Below are positions 1 to 9,564 of a stretch of DNA of 64,000 bases, one piece after another (within the stretch, counting starts at the first letter, position 1; each line of letters begins with the position of its first letter). A program made the translations under genes and the position numbers. A model generated the notes under the pieces. The model worked only from the letters and a program-made list of their open reading frames with translations. It was not told the DNA's origin and did not search any database. Origin of the DNA: Agelas oroides (Eukaryota > Porifera > Demospongiae > Agelasida > Agelasidae); the NCBI GenBank assembly GCA_949130485.1, contig OX422191.1:6511754-6575753 (forward strand). Direction: 5' to 3'.

Positions 1-287
1 AATACATATTGACCCCAATTTAGTGGACATTTGTCAACCTTTTCAGCAAGATTTCCACCAGAAACAGTCAAGACTTTCAGAATTGTCTGTTATATCGTAG
101 GTGTCCACTGTTGAGGGGTGTCCATTTAGCAGGGTTCCACTGTTAAAGACGGTAACATGTGTGAGGGGACACCTGCAAGCACAGACACTCTATTTCATGA
201 GCAAACTAAGAGTATGGGGCCTCCCCATGAATGTTAAGGATAATCAATGTGCAGGTGAATGCAGTATAAATGATGCCACTGAAAAAC
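1..287. other. Non-coding flank with repeat-like text
   Basis: I see no credible gene here. The stretch around 108-150 repeats short phrases of the type GGTGTCCACTG / GGTGTCCATT, which suggests old repetitive DNA. The only open frame (from 101) is short, has no recognisable motif, and runs into the element described next. Confidence 0.4.
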
Positions 288-424
288 AGATTGGTTGTTT
301 AACTGCATGGTTACCCTGGTTGCATGGTTTACTTGGTACTAGAGGCCTATTGTATAAGACAACCAGTTTCCTTGTTGTTTCCTCTTCCTTTCCTCATTCT
401 GCAATAAGGAAAAGAGGTACCTCT
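288..424. repeat. Left arm of an inverted-repeat element split by a retrotransposon
   Basis: The text beginning AGATTGGTTGTTTAAC at 288 reappears in reverse complement ending at 4872 (AAAACAACCAATCT). Further in, GTATAAGACAACCAG (352-366) matches the reverse complement of the text just after 4784. The two arms therefore belong to one foldback or MITE-like element of about 225 bp, with the Ty3 element at 425-4783 inserted between them. Related sequence occurs at 10650-10690 and, more weakly, near 20305-20345. No transposase is present, so the superfamily is not known. Confidence 0.6.
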
Positions 425-594
425 TGTGGTGTCTTATTGTTGTAGCTAGTATAATTATGATGTCATAGTTGGTAATCATTTTTATATTACCTAGTGCGCA
501 TGTGCAGTTCTGTGTCCTGCACCTCATGCCATGTCAGAACTAAAATGGTATCCTCTAACTGTCTGAATCCTCCTGCATCCAAGCGGTCACGACA
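425..594 (+). repeat. 5' LTR (170 bp)
   Basis: It begins TGTGGTGTCTTATTG and ends CACGACA. It matches the 3' LTR over its whole length apart from the lack of 9 bases near position 445 and one G/A difference near 585. It is short for a Ty3/gypsy LTR but has the expected TG...CA ends. Confidence 0.93.
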
Positions 595-598
595 AAAC

Positions 599-613
599 TG
601 GCGACGAGGATGG
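599..613 (+). promoter_or_regulatory. Probable primer-binding site
   Basis: TGGCGACGAGGATGG starts four bases after the 5' LTR. Primer-binding sites of LTR retrotransposons start with TGG, complementary to the CCA end of a tRNA. The site overlaps the gag start codon at 610. Which tRNA is used cannot be decided without a tRNA set from the organism. Confidence 0.6.
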
Positions 614-2571
614 CGCAGTACGGTCGACTGAAGGAGTTCGACGCAGACAGCGAACCTATCACTGCGTATCTAGAGCGTGTTGAACTGTTTTTCGAAGCGA
701 ATGACGTAGGGGATGGAAAACGTGTGCCGATTTTACTTAGTAACATCGGACCCAAAACGTATGGGCTGCTTCGAAGCCTGACAGCCCCAAAAGCCCCAAA
801 AGAGAAGAGTTTTAAGGAGTTGTCGGATCTCTTGAAGGCTCATTTTGAGCCCGCCCCGATTGTGATCGCTGAACGTTACCGGTTTCACCGCAGGGACCAA
901 GCGGCAGGAGAGAGTATAGGGGACTATGTCGCAGAACTCCGCAGACTCACAGCTCATTGTCAGTTTGAGGCTACAACGGATTATTTGGAGGAGGCCCTGC
1001 GGGATCGTTTCGTCTGTGGGTTGAAAAATGAGAGTACCAGAAAACGTTTGTTGACGGAGACAGGTCTTACCTTCTCGAAGGCGCTGGAGATAGCAAAGAG
1101 CCTGGAGACAGCAGCGAAGGACGCACAGCAGCTGAAAGGTTCGGAGCAAGCCGGAACAGTGCACAATGTAGCGTCACGGTCTCCCGGGAAAGAGGCGTGC
1201 TACCGTTGTGGAAGGACAAACCATAGAGCCAGCGACTGTAAGTTCAAAGAAGCCGTCTGTCATAATTGTGGTAAAAGGGGGCATCTCAAGAGGAGGTGCA
1301 AACAACCACAGAGAGGGGACAGAAGAGGAAACGGATGGAGGAAAGAGAGAACCAAGTGGGTTGACACAGAACAGAACCCTGATGAAGACCCAGACGAGAA
1401 TCTTGGAGTTTATGTTGTAGGGAAGTCGGTTAACCGCCCGATCCAGGTGGAGCTCCAGCTTGATGGAAAGCCTGTAACCATGGAAGTGGACATGGGGGCG
1501 GCAGTATCACTTATCTCTGAGCGGACACTAAACCAGGTTCTGCCAAAAGCAGCCATTCATAACACTACAGTGGTGCTGCGAACTTACACCGCAGAGAGGA
1601 TACCTGTAAGAGGAGAATTGCAGGTGATGGTCCAGTACGGTGACCAAAAGAAGCGACTTACCCTGTATGTCACAAAGGGAGAGGGACCATGTATCATGGG
1701 TCGAGAGTGGTTGAAAAGCATTCGACTTGATTGGAGAACCATTGGGCTGGCCACGATAGATGCAACTCAGACTCGGTTGCACACGCTATTGGAGACCTAC
1801 AAAGAAGTCTTCCGAGACGAGCTGGGGACCATGAACTCAGTCAAAGCGGAACTAAAGCTGAAGGAGAATGTCACTCCCAAGTTCCACAGACCACGGCCAG
1901 TACCTTTTGCGCTGAAGGGAGCAGTTGAACAAGAATTGGCTCGACTAGAGGAGAAAGGAATCCTAAAGAAAGTTAGCCATAGCTCCTGGGCAGCCCCAAT
2001 AGTACCAGTTCCCAAGAAAGATGGGAAAGTGAGGATATGCGGGGACTATAAGGTCACAGTGAATCCACACCTTGATGTGGATCAGCATCCACTACCTAGA
2101 CCTGAGGAGTTGTTCGCAACCTTGGCCAATGGAAAGGCCTTTACCAAGATAGACTTATCACAAGCCTATCAGCAGATGCAGCTGGAAGAGAGTTCAGCCC
2201 AGTACCTCACAATCAACACTTCTATGGGACTGTACCAATATACACGGTTACCATTTGGAGTGGCGTCGGCTCCAGCAATTTTTCAGAGGGCAATGGATAT
2301 GATCCTCCAGGGTATCGATGGGGTCATCTGTTATATCGACGATATTCTTGTGACTGGAATTACAGACGAACAGCATTTGGAAAGGTTAGATGAAGTACTG
2401 AAGAGATTGAAGACAAGTGGACTGAGGGTGAACCGAGAGAAATGTGCATTTTTCCAGAACTCAGTAGAGTACCTTGGACATCTGGTTGACGCAGCTGGGT
2501 TGCACACCTTGCCCAGCAAGGTTGAAGCCATGGTGCAGGCACCTGAACCAGAAAATGTGCAACACAGCTGA
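610..2571 (+). pseudogene. Ty3/gypsy gag-protease-RT, ends at a frameshift
   Basis: This is the first part of a single gag-pol frame (653 codons). Residues 1 to about 190 are gag/capsid-like. Two CCHC zinc knuckles of the form CX2CX4HX4C follow, starting near residues 197 and 217; they bind the element's RNA. An aspartic protease follows near residue 294, but its active site reads D-M-G-A where the family has D-[ST]-G-A. The reverse transcriptase occupies roughly residue 410 onward, with YIDD near 575 in the palm. The frame ends within the RT connection region: the text around 2555-2571 carries two extra bases compared with the continuing frame, giving a premature TGA. The protein would bind, process and reverse-transcribe the element's RNA in cytoplasmic particles. 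The start at 610 is the only ATG near the LTR. Confidence 0.9.
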
Positions 2572-2579
2572 GGTCATTT

Positions 2580-4550
2580 TTGGGATTAGTGAACTATTAT
2601 TCGAAGTTTGTCCCAAATCTGGCCACGACACTTCACCCCTTGAATCGGTTGCTCAAGCATGATGCACAGTGGAGATGGACTTCTGAATGTGCTGATGCTT
2701 TTAAGCAAGTCAGGGAAGCACTTGTATCTTCTCAAGTATTAGCTCACTACAACCCGAAGTTGCTAATCAAAATGGCAGCAGATGCCTCATCATACGGGAT
2801 AGGAGCTGTTGTTTCTCACGTATATCCCGATGGAAGCGAAAGACCAATAGCATTCACCTCAAGGACATTGTCTAAGAGTGAACGAAACTACGCACAATTG
2901 GAAAAGGAAGCGTTGTCGTTGGTATATGGTGTGAGACATTTTCATCGATATCTATATGGAAGGTGTTTCACTTTGGTGACAGACCACAAACCACTGACAA
3001 CGATACTGAGTCCACGCAAGGGCATTCCTTCACTAGCGGCAGCCAGGTTACAACGATGGGCGATCATTTTGTCAGCATATCAGTACCAGATTGAGTATAA
3101 GTGCACCAAGGACCATGGAAATGCTGACGGGCTCTCCAGGTTGCCCATTCCTACAGTGGGAGCTAGGGAAACACCACCTGTTGATGTTTTCACAGTGGCA
3201 CAACTTGATTCATTGCCAGTTACTGCAGAGAAGCTGGGAAAAGTCACTCGACAGGATCCACTGCTGAGTAAAGTTAGACGTTTCACCAAATCTGGTTGGC
3301 CCCAAGAGGTGAAGGGTTGTCTCAAGCCCTACTGGAACAGGAGAAATGAACTCTCTGTTGAAGGTGACTGTGTCTTGTGGGGCATACGAGTGATTGTGCC
3401 AAAGAAGTTGCAGAATGAGGTGTTGACGGAGCTTCATAGAGAGCACCAAGGCATTGCTAGGATGAAAGCAATTGCGAGGAGTTATGTGTGGTGGCCGGGT
3501 TTGGACAAGTGCCTGGAAAATGTTGCCAAGAATTGCAGAATGTGCAAGTTAGTGAAGAGTACCCCAACAGTAGCTCCGCTTCATCCATGGGTGTGGCCGT
3601 CGAGGCCATGGCAAAGAGTGCATGTCGATTTTGCTGGACCCTTTAAGGGAAGTATGTTCTTTGTGCTGGTGGACGCACATTCAAAGTGGCCAGAGGTGGT
3701 AGAAATGAAGACAACTTCGGCAATGAAAACAATCAAAGTTATGCGAGCGCTATTTGCAGCATATGGATTGCCTGAGCAGGTCGTCTCAGACAATGGTCCG
3801 CAGTTCACCTCAGAGGAGTTTAAGGATTTCGTGAAGGGAAACCACATCAAACATATCCTGAGCACCCCGTACCACCCCTCAACGAACGGGTTGGCTGAGA
3901 GGTTCGTTCAAACCTTCAAGAAAGCTATATGGGCAAGCGAGAATAGTGGTAAACCCCTGTCATACCGATTGGTCAATTTTCTCCTGAGTTATCGGAGTAC
4001 ACCCCATGCTACGACCAACAGGACACCAAGCAGTTTGTTCTTAAAAAGAGAGCTTCGCACTCGAATGGACCTACTGAGACCAGACAGTACTGTCAGAGTG
4101 GGAGAAAGACAGTTATCACAGAAATGTGACCATGATCGTCGTGCTAAAGAGAGAGAGTATTCAGTGGGAGACAATGTTATGGCCAGAAACTATGGAAATG
4201 GTCCAAAATGGATGTCCAGTGTGGTGATTGAACGGAGGGGCCCACTGTCGTACACAGTCCAGTTGGAATCGGGACTACTGTGGAGGCGACACATAGATCA
4301 GTTACGAAATGGTGTTAATGTTTCTCCCGAGAGCGATGTGGAGGCATGTGGACTAGGTTCACAAGGATCCACAGGAGAGTCACGCATTGAGGACAAAAAT
4401 GCACCAGAGACTCCCACTACTACCACAGTGACTGATTCGAGTTCATCAGGAACTGAAAATGCTGGTGAACCAGATCGTACTGAAACTAGCCGGTATCCTC
4501 GTAGGGTTCATCACCCACCTCAGAGGTACTCTGAACTGAACTACTCTTAG
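2580..4550 (+). pseudogene. Ty3/gypsy pol continuation: RT end, RNase H, integrase
   Basis: This continues pol in a different frame from the upstream part; it has no start codon of its own and should not be read as a separate gene. In order it shows the end of the RT thumb/connection, an RNase H-like domain (DASSYG near residue 67), an HHCC zinc-binding integrase head (paired histidines near 286, CRMC near 320), the integrase core with D near 350 (VDFAGP), D near 404 (SDNGPQ) and E near 440 (NGLAERF), then a GPY/F-like module near 555. It ends in a Ser/Thr-rich tail and TAG at 4548-4550. All three integrase catalytic acidic residues are present. Once the frameshift is ignored, the length is normal for the family. 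Confidence 0.92.
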
Positions 4551-4591
4551 GTTTAGATTGTATGTTTTGTTGTGTAAGTAGCTCTTATTTT

Positions 4592-4604
4592 AAGTGGGAA
4601 GGAA
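4592..4604 (+). promoter_or_regulatory. Polypurine tract
   Basis: AAGTGGGAAGGAA lies directly against the start of the 3' LTR, the expected position of the plus-strand primer in LTR retrotransposons. It is purine-only except for one T. Confidence 0.75.
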
Positions 4605-4783
4605 TGTGGTGTCTTATTGTTGTAACTAATATAGCTAGTATAATTATGATGTCATAGTTGGTAATCATTTTTATATTACCTAGTGCGCATGTGCAGTTCT
4701 GTGTCCTGCACCTCATGCCATGTCAGAACTAAAATGGTATCCTCTAACTGTCTGAATCCTCCTGCATCCAAGCAGTCACGACA
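4605..4783 (+). repeat. 3' LTR (179 bp)
   Basis: Nearly identical to the 5' LTR, with an extra 9 bases near 4625 and one substitution near 4774. It is followed by the second copy of the target duplication CCTCT. Confidence 0.93.
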
Positions 4784-4872
4784 CCTCTCTAGTTGTTTTA
4801 TACAATTAGCTTCTGATACCAAAATAAGCTATGCAACTAGGGTAACCACTCTGTGGTTAAAACAACCAATCT
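4784..4872. repeat. Right arm of the split inverted-repeat element
   Basis: Reverse-complement partner of 288-424, ending AAAACAACCAATCT. With the retrotransposon and one copy of CCTCT removed, the two arms would form an almost continuous hairpin. From 4873 to 5144 I see no gene or repeat. Confidence 0.6.
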
Positions 4873-5144
4873 ACTTTTACATTGAATTAATTATGTAACA
4901 TGCCAAGGGAGGCAGCTGTAAAGGAACGTGAAAGTACTGTTTTACAATAATACCCCCCATTCTCCACATGGATGTGCATTATATTGGTAAGGATGAATGC
5001 TTGTAAAGTAGTGTGATAATAACAAATTACCTAATCACCTCTCCTTTTAATAGACCAGACCAATTTGTAATGGAGACTGAACTATATCCTTTATAGCAAA
5101 CATTCCCCACATTTTCACAAGTGATTCCTCACCATCTTTAACTC

Positions 5145-5288
5145 CCTCCATGCTTCCCCAATTGTAGCTTGTCTACTAGCTGATGGTGGTACCCTCCATG
5201 CTTCCCCAATTGTAGCTTGTCTACTAGCTGATGGTGGTACCCTCCATGCTTCCCCAATTGTAGCTTGTCTACTAGCTGATGGTGCTAC
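5145..5288. repeat. Tandem repeat, 48 bp x 3
   Basis: Three near-identical 48-bp units start at 5145, 5193 and 5241, each beginning CCTCCATGCTTCCCC. The repeat is open in one minus-strand frame, but that frame is simply periodic. Nothing is seen between 5289 and the RING exon. Confidence 0.95.
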
Positions 5289-5465
5289 CCACAATAACAC
5301 TCATAACTGACAGTCTAGCTTCAACTATTACACTGTATATATGGTGTGCAAGACAAAATCAAGATATCAATCTCTACACCATGGGTAGCTAGTGAACACA
5401 CAAACCCATGGCTATGGCTATTTAGCAAAGAGAAGCTTTCGAACTACAGTAGAACTGAGGTATAC

Positions 5466-6210
5466 TTATTGACTGATGAGCTGCTCAACATCAAATACTC
5501 TCACATAAAAGAGGTGCTGTCCGTAGACATGGACCTCATTTGTTTCCTCTCCTTGTGCATCATATGCGATGACCTCACCACTCTCAATTGTCATGAAGTC
5601 CTCTGAGAATACTATTCGATAAATCCATTTTGAGTCTCCGTCCCAGTTGACAGGAGACCAGTTAATGATGCCTCTAAATGTCCGTGTCTCCATGTCATAT
5701 GAGGTGTTTGTAAAAGGTTTTCTTGCTGGTGGAGGTGACCCATCATCTAGACGCCAAAATATTGGTGCAGCACTATAAGATATGTAGCTCTCTTGCTCTG
5801 CAAAGTGGTAGCTTGCGAGACCTTCTGTACCACCTTGTATGTATATGCCACCAAAAATTGTTGTTGGCAGTTCCACTAGTTTCTGCCCACCACATGTTAT
5901 GTTGAAGGCTGAAATAGTCTCACGACAAAGAGGACATTTGGCTAACCACTGAGGTCGAGATGCCTTCAGCACATTCACAATACACTGCCTGCAAAATTTG
6001 TGTCCACAGTCTGTCTGCGCCTCAAATTTGGGCAAGTAAACTGCCAAACAAATAGCACAATTATCTCCCTCAGGGGAAGTAGAGCCTTCCCTACGCGTTT
6101 TGTCCATCACTCTTCCCCATTCCTCGCTAGTAAACATCGACCACTCAACTCTTTTTAAAATTTCGTTTTGCTTGTCGTATAATAACAAACGAATCTTATC
6201 GAGAAGATTC
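5466..6210 (-). CDS. RING-finger E3 ligase-like protein, last exon
   Basis: This minus-strand exon encodes a C3HC4 RING finger: C-A-I-C, then C-G-H, F-C-R-Q-C and C-P-L-C in order, with normal spacing. RING fingers bind E2 enzymes and pass ubiquitin to substrates, so an E3 ligase role is likely. Before the RING is a short hydrophilic helix-like stretch. After it come about 140 residues rich in aromatic and acidic residues (for example WRLDDGS and WIYRIVF) that I cannot assign to a family. The open frame runs on to 6611, but the part beyond 6210 is hairpin-element sequence. On the minus strand, text reading CCTAACAG just upstream looks like a splice acceptor, so I place the exon start at 6210. 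Upstream exons are not identified. The stop is near 5466. Confidence 0.72.
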
Positions 6211-6221
6211 CTGTTAGGTAA

Positions 6222-6272
6222 TAGCCTCGTTCCCAGGCTCTCCGCCCACGCACGTGAGCCTGGGAACGAGGC
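6222..6272. repeat. Short palindromic copy of the TAGCCTCGT MITE family
   Basis: TAGCCTCGTTCCCAGGC at 6222 pairs with GCCTGGGAACGAGGC ending at 6272, with only about 17 bases between. It looks like the two ends of the MITE family at 44919, 55964 and elsewhere with the middle missing. No target duplication is visible. It lies in the presumed intron just upstream of the RING exon. Confidence 0.75.
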
Positions 6273-6348
6273 CGCATCCGGTGGGTGGATCCGTAGGCGT
6301 GACCTAGTACCTTGTCTCGTGCTGACGTGACATGGAGAAGGGGATACA

Positions 6349-6802
6349 CCCAGAGGAGGTTGGAAGCTGGTAATTAGTGGTACGCGCGAGGTAGCAATTA
6401 TTGCTACGTGAATGACGTAATCATACGGGCTGCCATAGAGGCCCATAATGAAAGGTGAAATCGATTTACACAAACAGCTCTCGTTTGTTTGGAACGAAAC
6501 TTGCTCAGTGGATACTGCCAGGTGAACTCTAGATCGACCGCTAGCTCTTCCTGATACGCGAAGTATTTGAGTGTTTCCTTGGGAATCCCCGTGGAAGATT
6601 TTGCGCGCCATAAAATGCCATAGCTGTCGATCTAGAGCTCACCTGGCAGTATCCACTGAGCAAGTTTCGTTCCAAACAAACGAGAGCTGTTTGTGTAAAT
6701 CGATTTCACCTTTCACTATGGGCCTCTATGGCAGCCCGTATGATTACGTCATTCACTACCTCCGTGCGTACCACTAATTACCAGCTTCCAACCTCCTCTG
6801 GG
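6349..6802. mobile_element. Foldback element with about 180-bp inverted arms
   Basis: The left arm (6349 to about 6539) and right arm (about 6626-6802) are long inverted repeats sharing CCCAGAGGAGGTTGG ends and long internal stretches. The left arm has about 14 extra bases. The 85-bp spacer contains a GTTTCCTTGGGAATCCCC segment. A related but disrupted copy lies at about 35870-37690. There is no coding capacity of its own; the open frame on the minus strand across it is accidental. Confidence 0.8.
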
Positions 6803-7618
6803 ATACACCTGTACCCGGCTTGAAACGGTTACGTCATCTTATTAAACACTGTAACCCGCTGTTGTACTTTGACCTCGACTGCTGACTTTTGCTTGCTTGG
6901 CAAGGCAACTGTTCTACAGCTCTTCCTAAGGTATTCAGTAGAGATTTACAAGTGTACCATTGAATCAGAACTCATAAGTTGACATAAAACTCAGCAGGAG
7001 TCCATTTGGGTTGCATAAATAATATTATGGCCTACTCTGGTACATGTGCACATAGCTTCTGAAGTTCTTGAGACTCTCCATCCTGGGGCGACAGGCCTGT
7101 GTTTCATGATAAAGGTTTGGTTGGTGACATTGATGGGATTAACTAATTCACTCATTACTTCCTAACTTCTCAGAGATTATAAAAAATGCCCTTATGTCGA
7201 GCCATCCAGGCCCCCCAAGAATGTCTGGTGGCTCAACTCAAAATTCCTTGTCAAGAAGGTATGTCCAGCAAATTAAGAATGGAGCACAGTTCACTCTTTG
7301 TCACTATTGATTATGCACTCTTTGATTTTGTTAGCCATCTGATATTCCGGTTGGGAAGCATCCTAGTGACAAGAATATTGAATCAAACCACCAGACATCA
7401 GAGATTGTGGATAAGCGTAAATCTGGGGACTGACATCACTGTTGTTTACTGTAAACAACTGCTGGCATATAAAGTGTGTGCTGTGAGTTTCCCTGAGTCA
7501 CCGGTACCACAGGTGTATCTGAGTTACAGTTCGCTGCAATCCAGTCAATAGCTGCGCTAACTTCTTTCAATCTTGCTTTTGAAACCTTGTGTTGCACACT
7601 GTCTAACTGCACTTGACA
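6803..7618 (+). other. Mostly non-coding; two weak exon candidates
   Basis: No clear gene. Two plus-strand segments look slightly exon-like. About 7175-7259 lies between a CTTCTCAG acceptor-like and an AAG|GTATGT donor-like site and encodes a Pro/Ser/Gly-rich stretch. About 7332-7434 follows TTTTGTTAG and encodes a charged tail ending in TGA. Their reading phases do not join directly, so I do not call a gene. Confidence 0.2.
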
Positions 7619-8095
7619 ATGTCATTTGAGGGGTTATATTGGCTTACGGCTCCCGAGAAGTGGCAGAACTGGTTTGTCTATATGCAGAACAATGAAATAG
7701 GCAATGTCGTTGGCTGGAAAGGAGACCCTGGACCGCAAGGCCACTAGCTATTTACCGAAATTCCTGGTACACTTGACACATACCTCATTGGATCTGAGAA
7801 ATGGCCAAACTGGTATATGTACATGCAGGACAATGGTAAAGGCAATGTCAGGGGCTTCAAAGGTGACCCTGGTCCTCAAGGTCACTGGACGGTGACTGAC
7901 ATCGGTACAGTCACTATTGACGGTAAAACTTTTAAAACATATGCGCTTGCTACTGTAAAGTTGCCCAACTGGTTTATATACATGGAAAACAATGAAGCAG
8001 GCAACATCCGGGGTTGGAATGGTGACCCTGGTTCTCAAGGATATTTCATTATGACGAATGTCAAAGACCGATCCATGCAAGTCATATCACCGTGA
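7619..8095 (+). pseudogene. Three-repeat W/GDPGPQG protein with one nonsense codon
   Basis: The frame from ATG 7619 to TGA 8093-8095 spans 158 codons with one in-frame TAG at 7745-7747 (codon 43). It contains three repeats of about 55-60 residues. Each has a W-x-N-W-[FY] start, then [YM]MQNNE or a similar phrase, then [GN]-x-[KN]-GDPG-[PS]-QG. The repeats align through the stop: where the first has the TAG, the second repeat has TGG (Trp) at the same place. Each repeat holds one short collagen-like GDPGPQG but no long Gly-X-Y tract, so it is not a collagen. I do not know the family. It could be a recent pseudogene, a read-through gene, or a sequencing error at one base. Confidence 0.5.
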
Positions 8096-8731
8096 TCGAT
8101 TAACTGACATTTAGCTACATTGTAGTGATAGAACTGTTTGTAAACTTCTTCCCTGTTAGATTGATTTTTGATACCCCCAATGTTAATGTATTGATACTTT
8201 TTTGACTTGTAAAGATTTTGTCACCATGTAAAATGAATACTTTTCCTGCCTAATTAATGCATGAGATGGCTACTGACTGGAACAATGTTCAAAACGACTC
8301 ACACTAGGCTACAGCATGCCACAGTAAATTACATGGAAACAGTAGGTAATCTGATCCAGGTTTGCACACCATACACATGGCCCTGAGATACAATCAAGAT
8401 GAACTTTTTGTGGATGTATATATATCCCACCTATTATAGTTTTGCCTATACAACAGGTGGGGTTTAACTGCGACATTTTCCCTCCCTGAGGGCTACAAGG
8501 AAAATTATGGCTCATAATTCCCTCTCCATCTATTTGTAGTTTACATTACACTCCATACCATTGTACAGATTTTATACACAGTTGTGTGTAAACAATATTG
8601 AAGTTACTGTAACACTTGCATATGTACAGAAGTGTTTACAGTAATAACAACAAAGGACCAATCAAAATATATAGTAGTTATAGCACAGGTGGCGAGGGGT
8701 TTATGGCAGTAAACAGACCAAGTCTGAGGGC
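8096..8731. other. Non-coding stretch
   Basis: Only short random frames are present. I see no repeat, RNA gene or domain here. The last bases, AGGGC at 8727-8731, are the target duplication of the following solo LTR. Confidence 0.4.
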
Positions 8732-8991
8732 TGTAGTGTCTTTATGTTTCAGCGATGTTTTGGTGAGTCAGGTGTTATTTGTATATCACCTTTTGGGTTC
8801 TGTACTAGTCATCTTTGTATTCGCTCATGTGTTGCTCATGTGTTACCCCCTGTAGCTTAGCCTGTCTGTGCATGTCTAGTTACATCATACCTTTGTATAT
8901 AAGTCAGTGTTTCATTTTTAGTTGCAGTTGCGCTGGTTTGTGTCTTGAATAAAATACTCTTTAAAATACTATTAGTAGTACAGTTACTACA
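8732..8991 (+). mobile_element. Solo LTR (260 bp)
   Basis: A 260-bp segment starts TGTAGTGTC and ends TTACTACA, so its ends form the short inverted repeat TGTAGT/ACTACA typical of LTRs. It is flanked on both sides by AGGGC (8727-8731 and 8992-8996), a perfect 5-bp target duplication. Inside are a TATA-like TATATAAG near 8896 and an AATAAA polyadenylation signal near 8948 in the plus orientation. No internal retrotransposon region follows, so it is best explained by recombination between two LTRs. The sequence differs from the LTRs at 425 and 4605. Confidence 0.82.
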
Positions 8992-9315
8992 AGGGCGTAG
9001 CATGTTTTGCTGTGGAAGAGTGGGAGAGATCTCAAATTTAAAATCATTAACTATCTGGTCCTCAACAACTCCAGACTATATACAGTCACGGGTATAGTGA
9101 AACTATGTGAACACTGAAGCATAGCACAATTATATGGTATCTACCAGTGACATTCCATGTATGAGAATTTTACCAGGCTCTTCAGCTTTGTTTGTGTTTC
9201 ATAAGGTGTTTGTTGACACTGTAGAATGCAGTCAATTGTAGACAACAACGCTACCTACTGCAAATAGTTGCTGTAGCTTTTTGTGAGTGGCTTTGTAGTC
9301 ATAAGTGTAGTCATC

Positions 9316-9564
9316 ATGGACACAAAGTGGTCTGTGTTTGTCATTCTTCTATTCAGTTTCCCAGAGCAGACTACTGCCCATCAAAATGACTGCCCTCCCT
9401 GGTTCATCCCTGACAACACATCTAGCACTGGATGCTCTTGCTACAGTTCCTGTAGTGAAATGTGGTTCAGACTTTCTATTACTTTGTATTGGCTTCTGTA
9501 TGACCTATAATGATACAGCTGAAACAACAGAATATGGACCTTGTCCATACCTTGCACACGTCAT
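9316..9564 (+). pseudogene. 5' fragment of the family 2 membrane protein
   Basis: The frame from ATG 9316 gives a signal peptide (hydrophobic VFVILLFSF) followed by CPPWFIPDNTSSTGCSC, the same ectodomain start seen in the intact gene at 25229-27091 and the copy at 32543-34406. A frameshift near 9450 moves the match (CMTYND, then YGPCPYLAHV) into another frame. The similarity then stops at a 47-bp duplication where other DNA begins. The membrane part is absent, so this is a truncated dead copy. Confidence 0.8.

Larger units (their letters stand above)
425..4783 (+). mobile_element. Ty3/gypsy LTR retrotransposon, near full length
   Basis: A complete element with two LTRs (425-594 and 4605-4783), bounded by TG...CA and flanked by a perfect 5-bp duplication CCTCT (420-424 and 4784-4788). 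It has a primer-binding-like site just after the 5' LTR, a purine tract before the 3' LTR, and coding order gag, protease, reverse transcriptase, RNase H, integrase, which is the Ty3/gypsy order. The LTRs differ by one substitution and one 9-bp indel, so the insertion is recent. A pol frameshift near 2555-2571 and an altered protease motif suggest that this copy is not autonomous. Confidence 0.93.

Noticed and set aside
610-4550. Programmed ribosomal frameshift between the two pol frames
   Set aside because: The break lies in the RT connection region, not at a gag-pol border, and no slippery heptamer is evident. A two-base insertion is the simpler explanation.
5466-6611. A 381-residue protein starting at 6611
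   Set aside because: The part beyond 6210 translates a foldback element and a palindromic MITE. A splice-acceptor-like site at 6211-6212 explains the boundary better.
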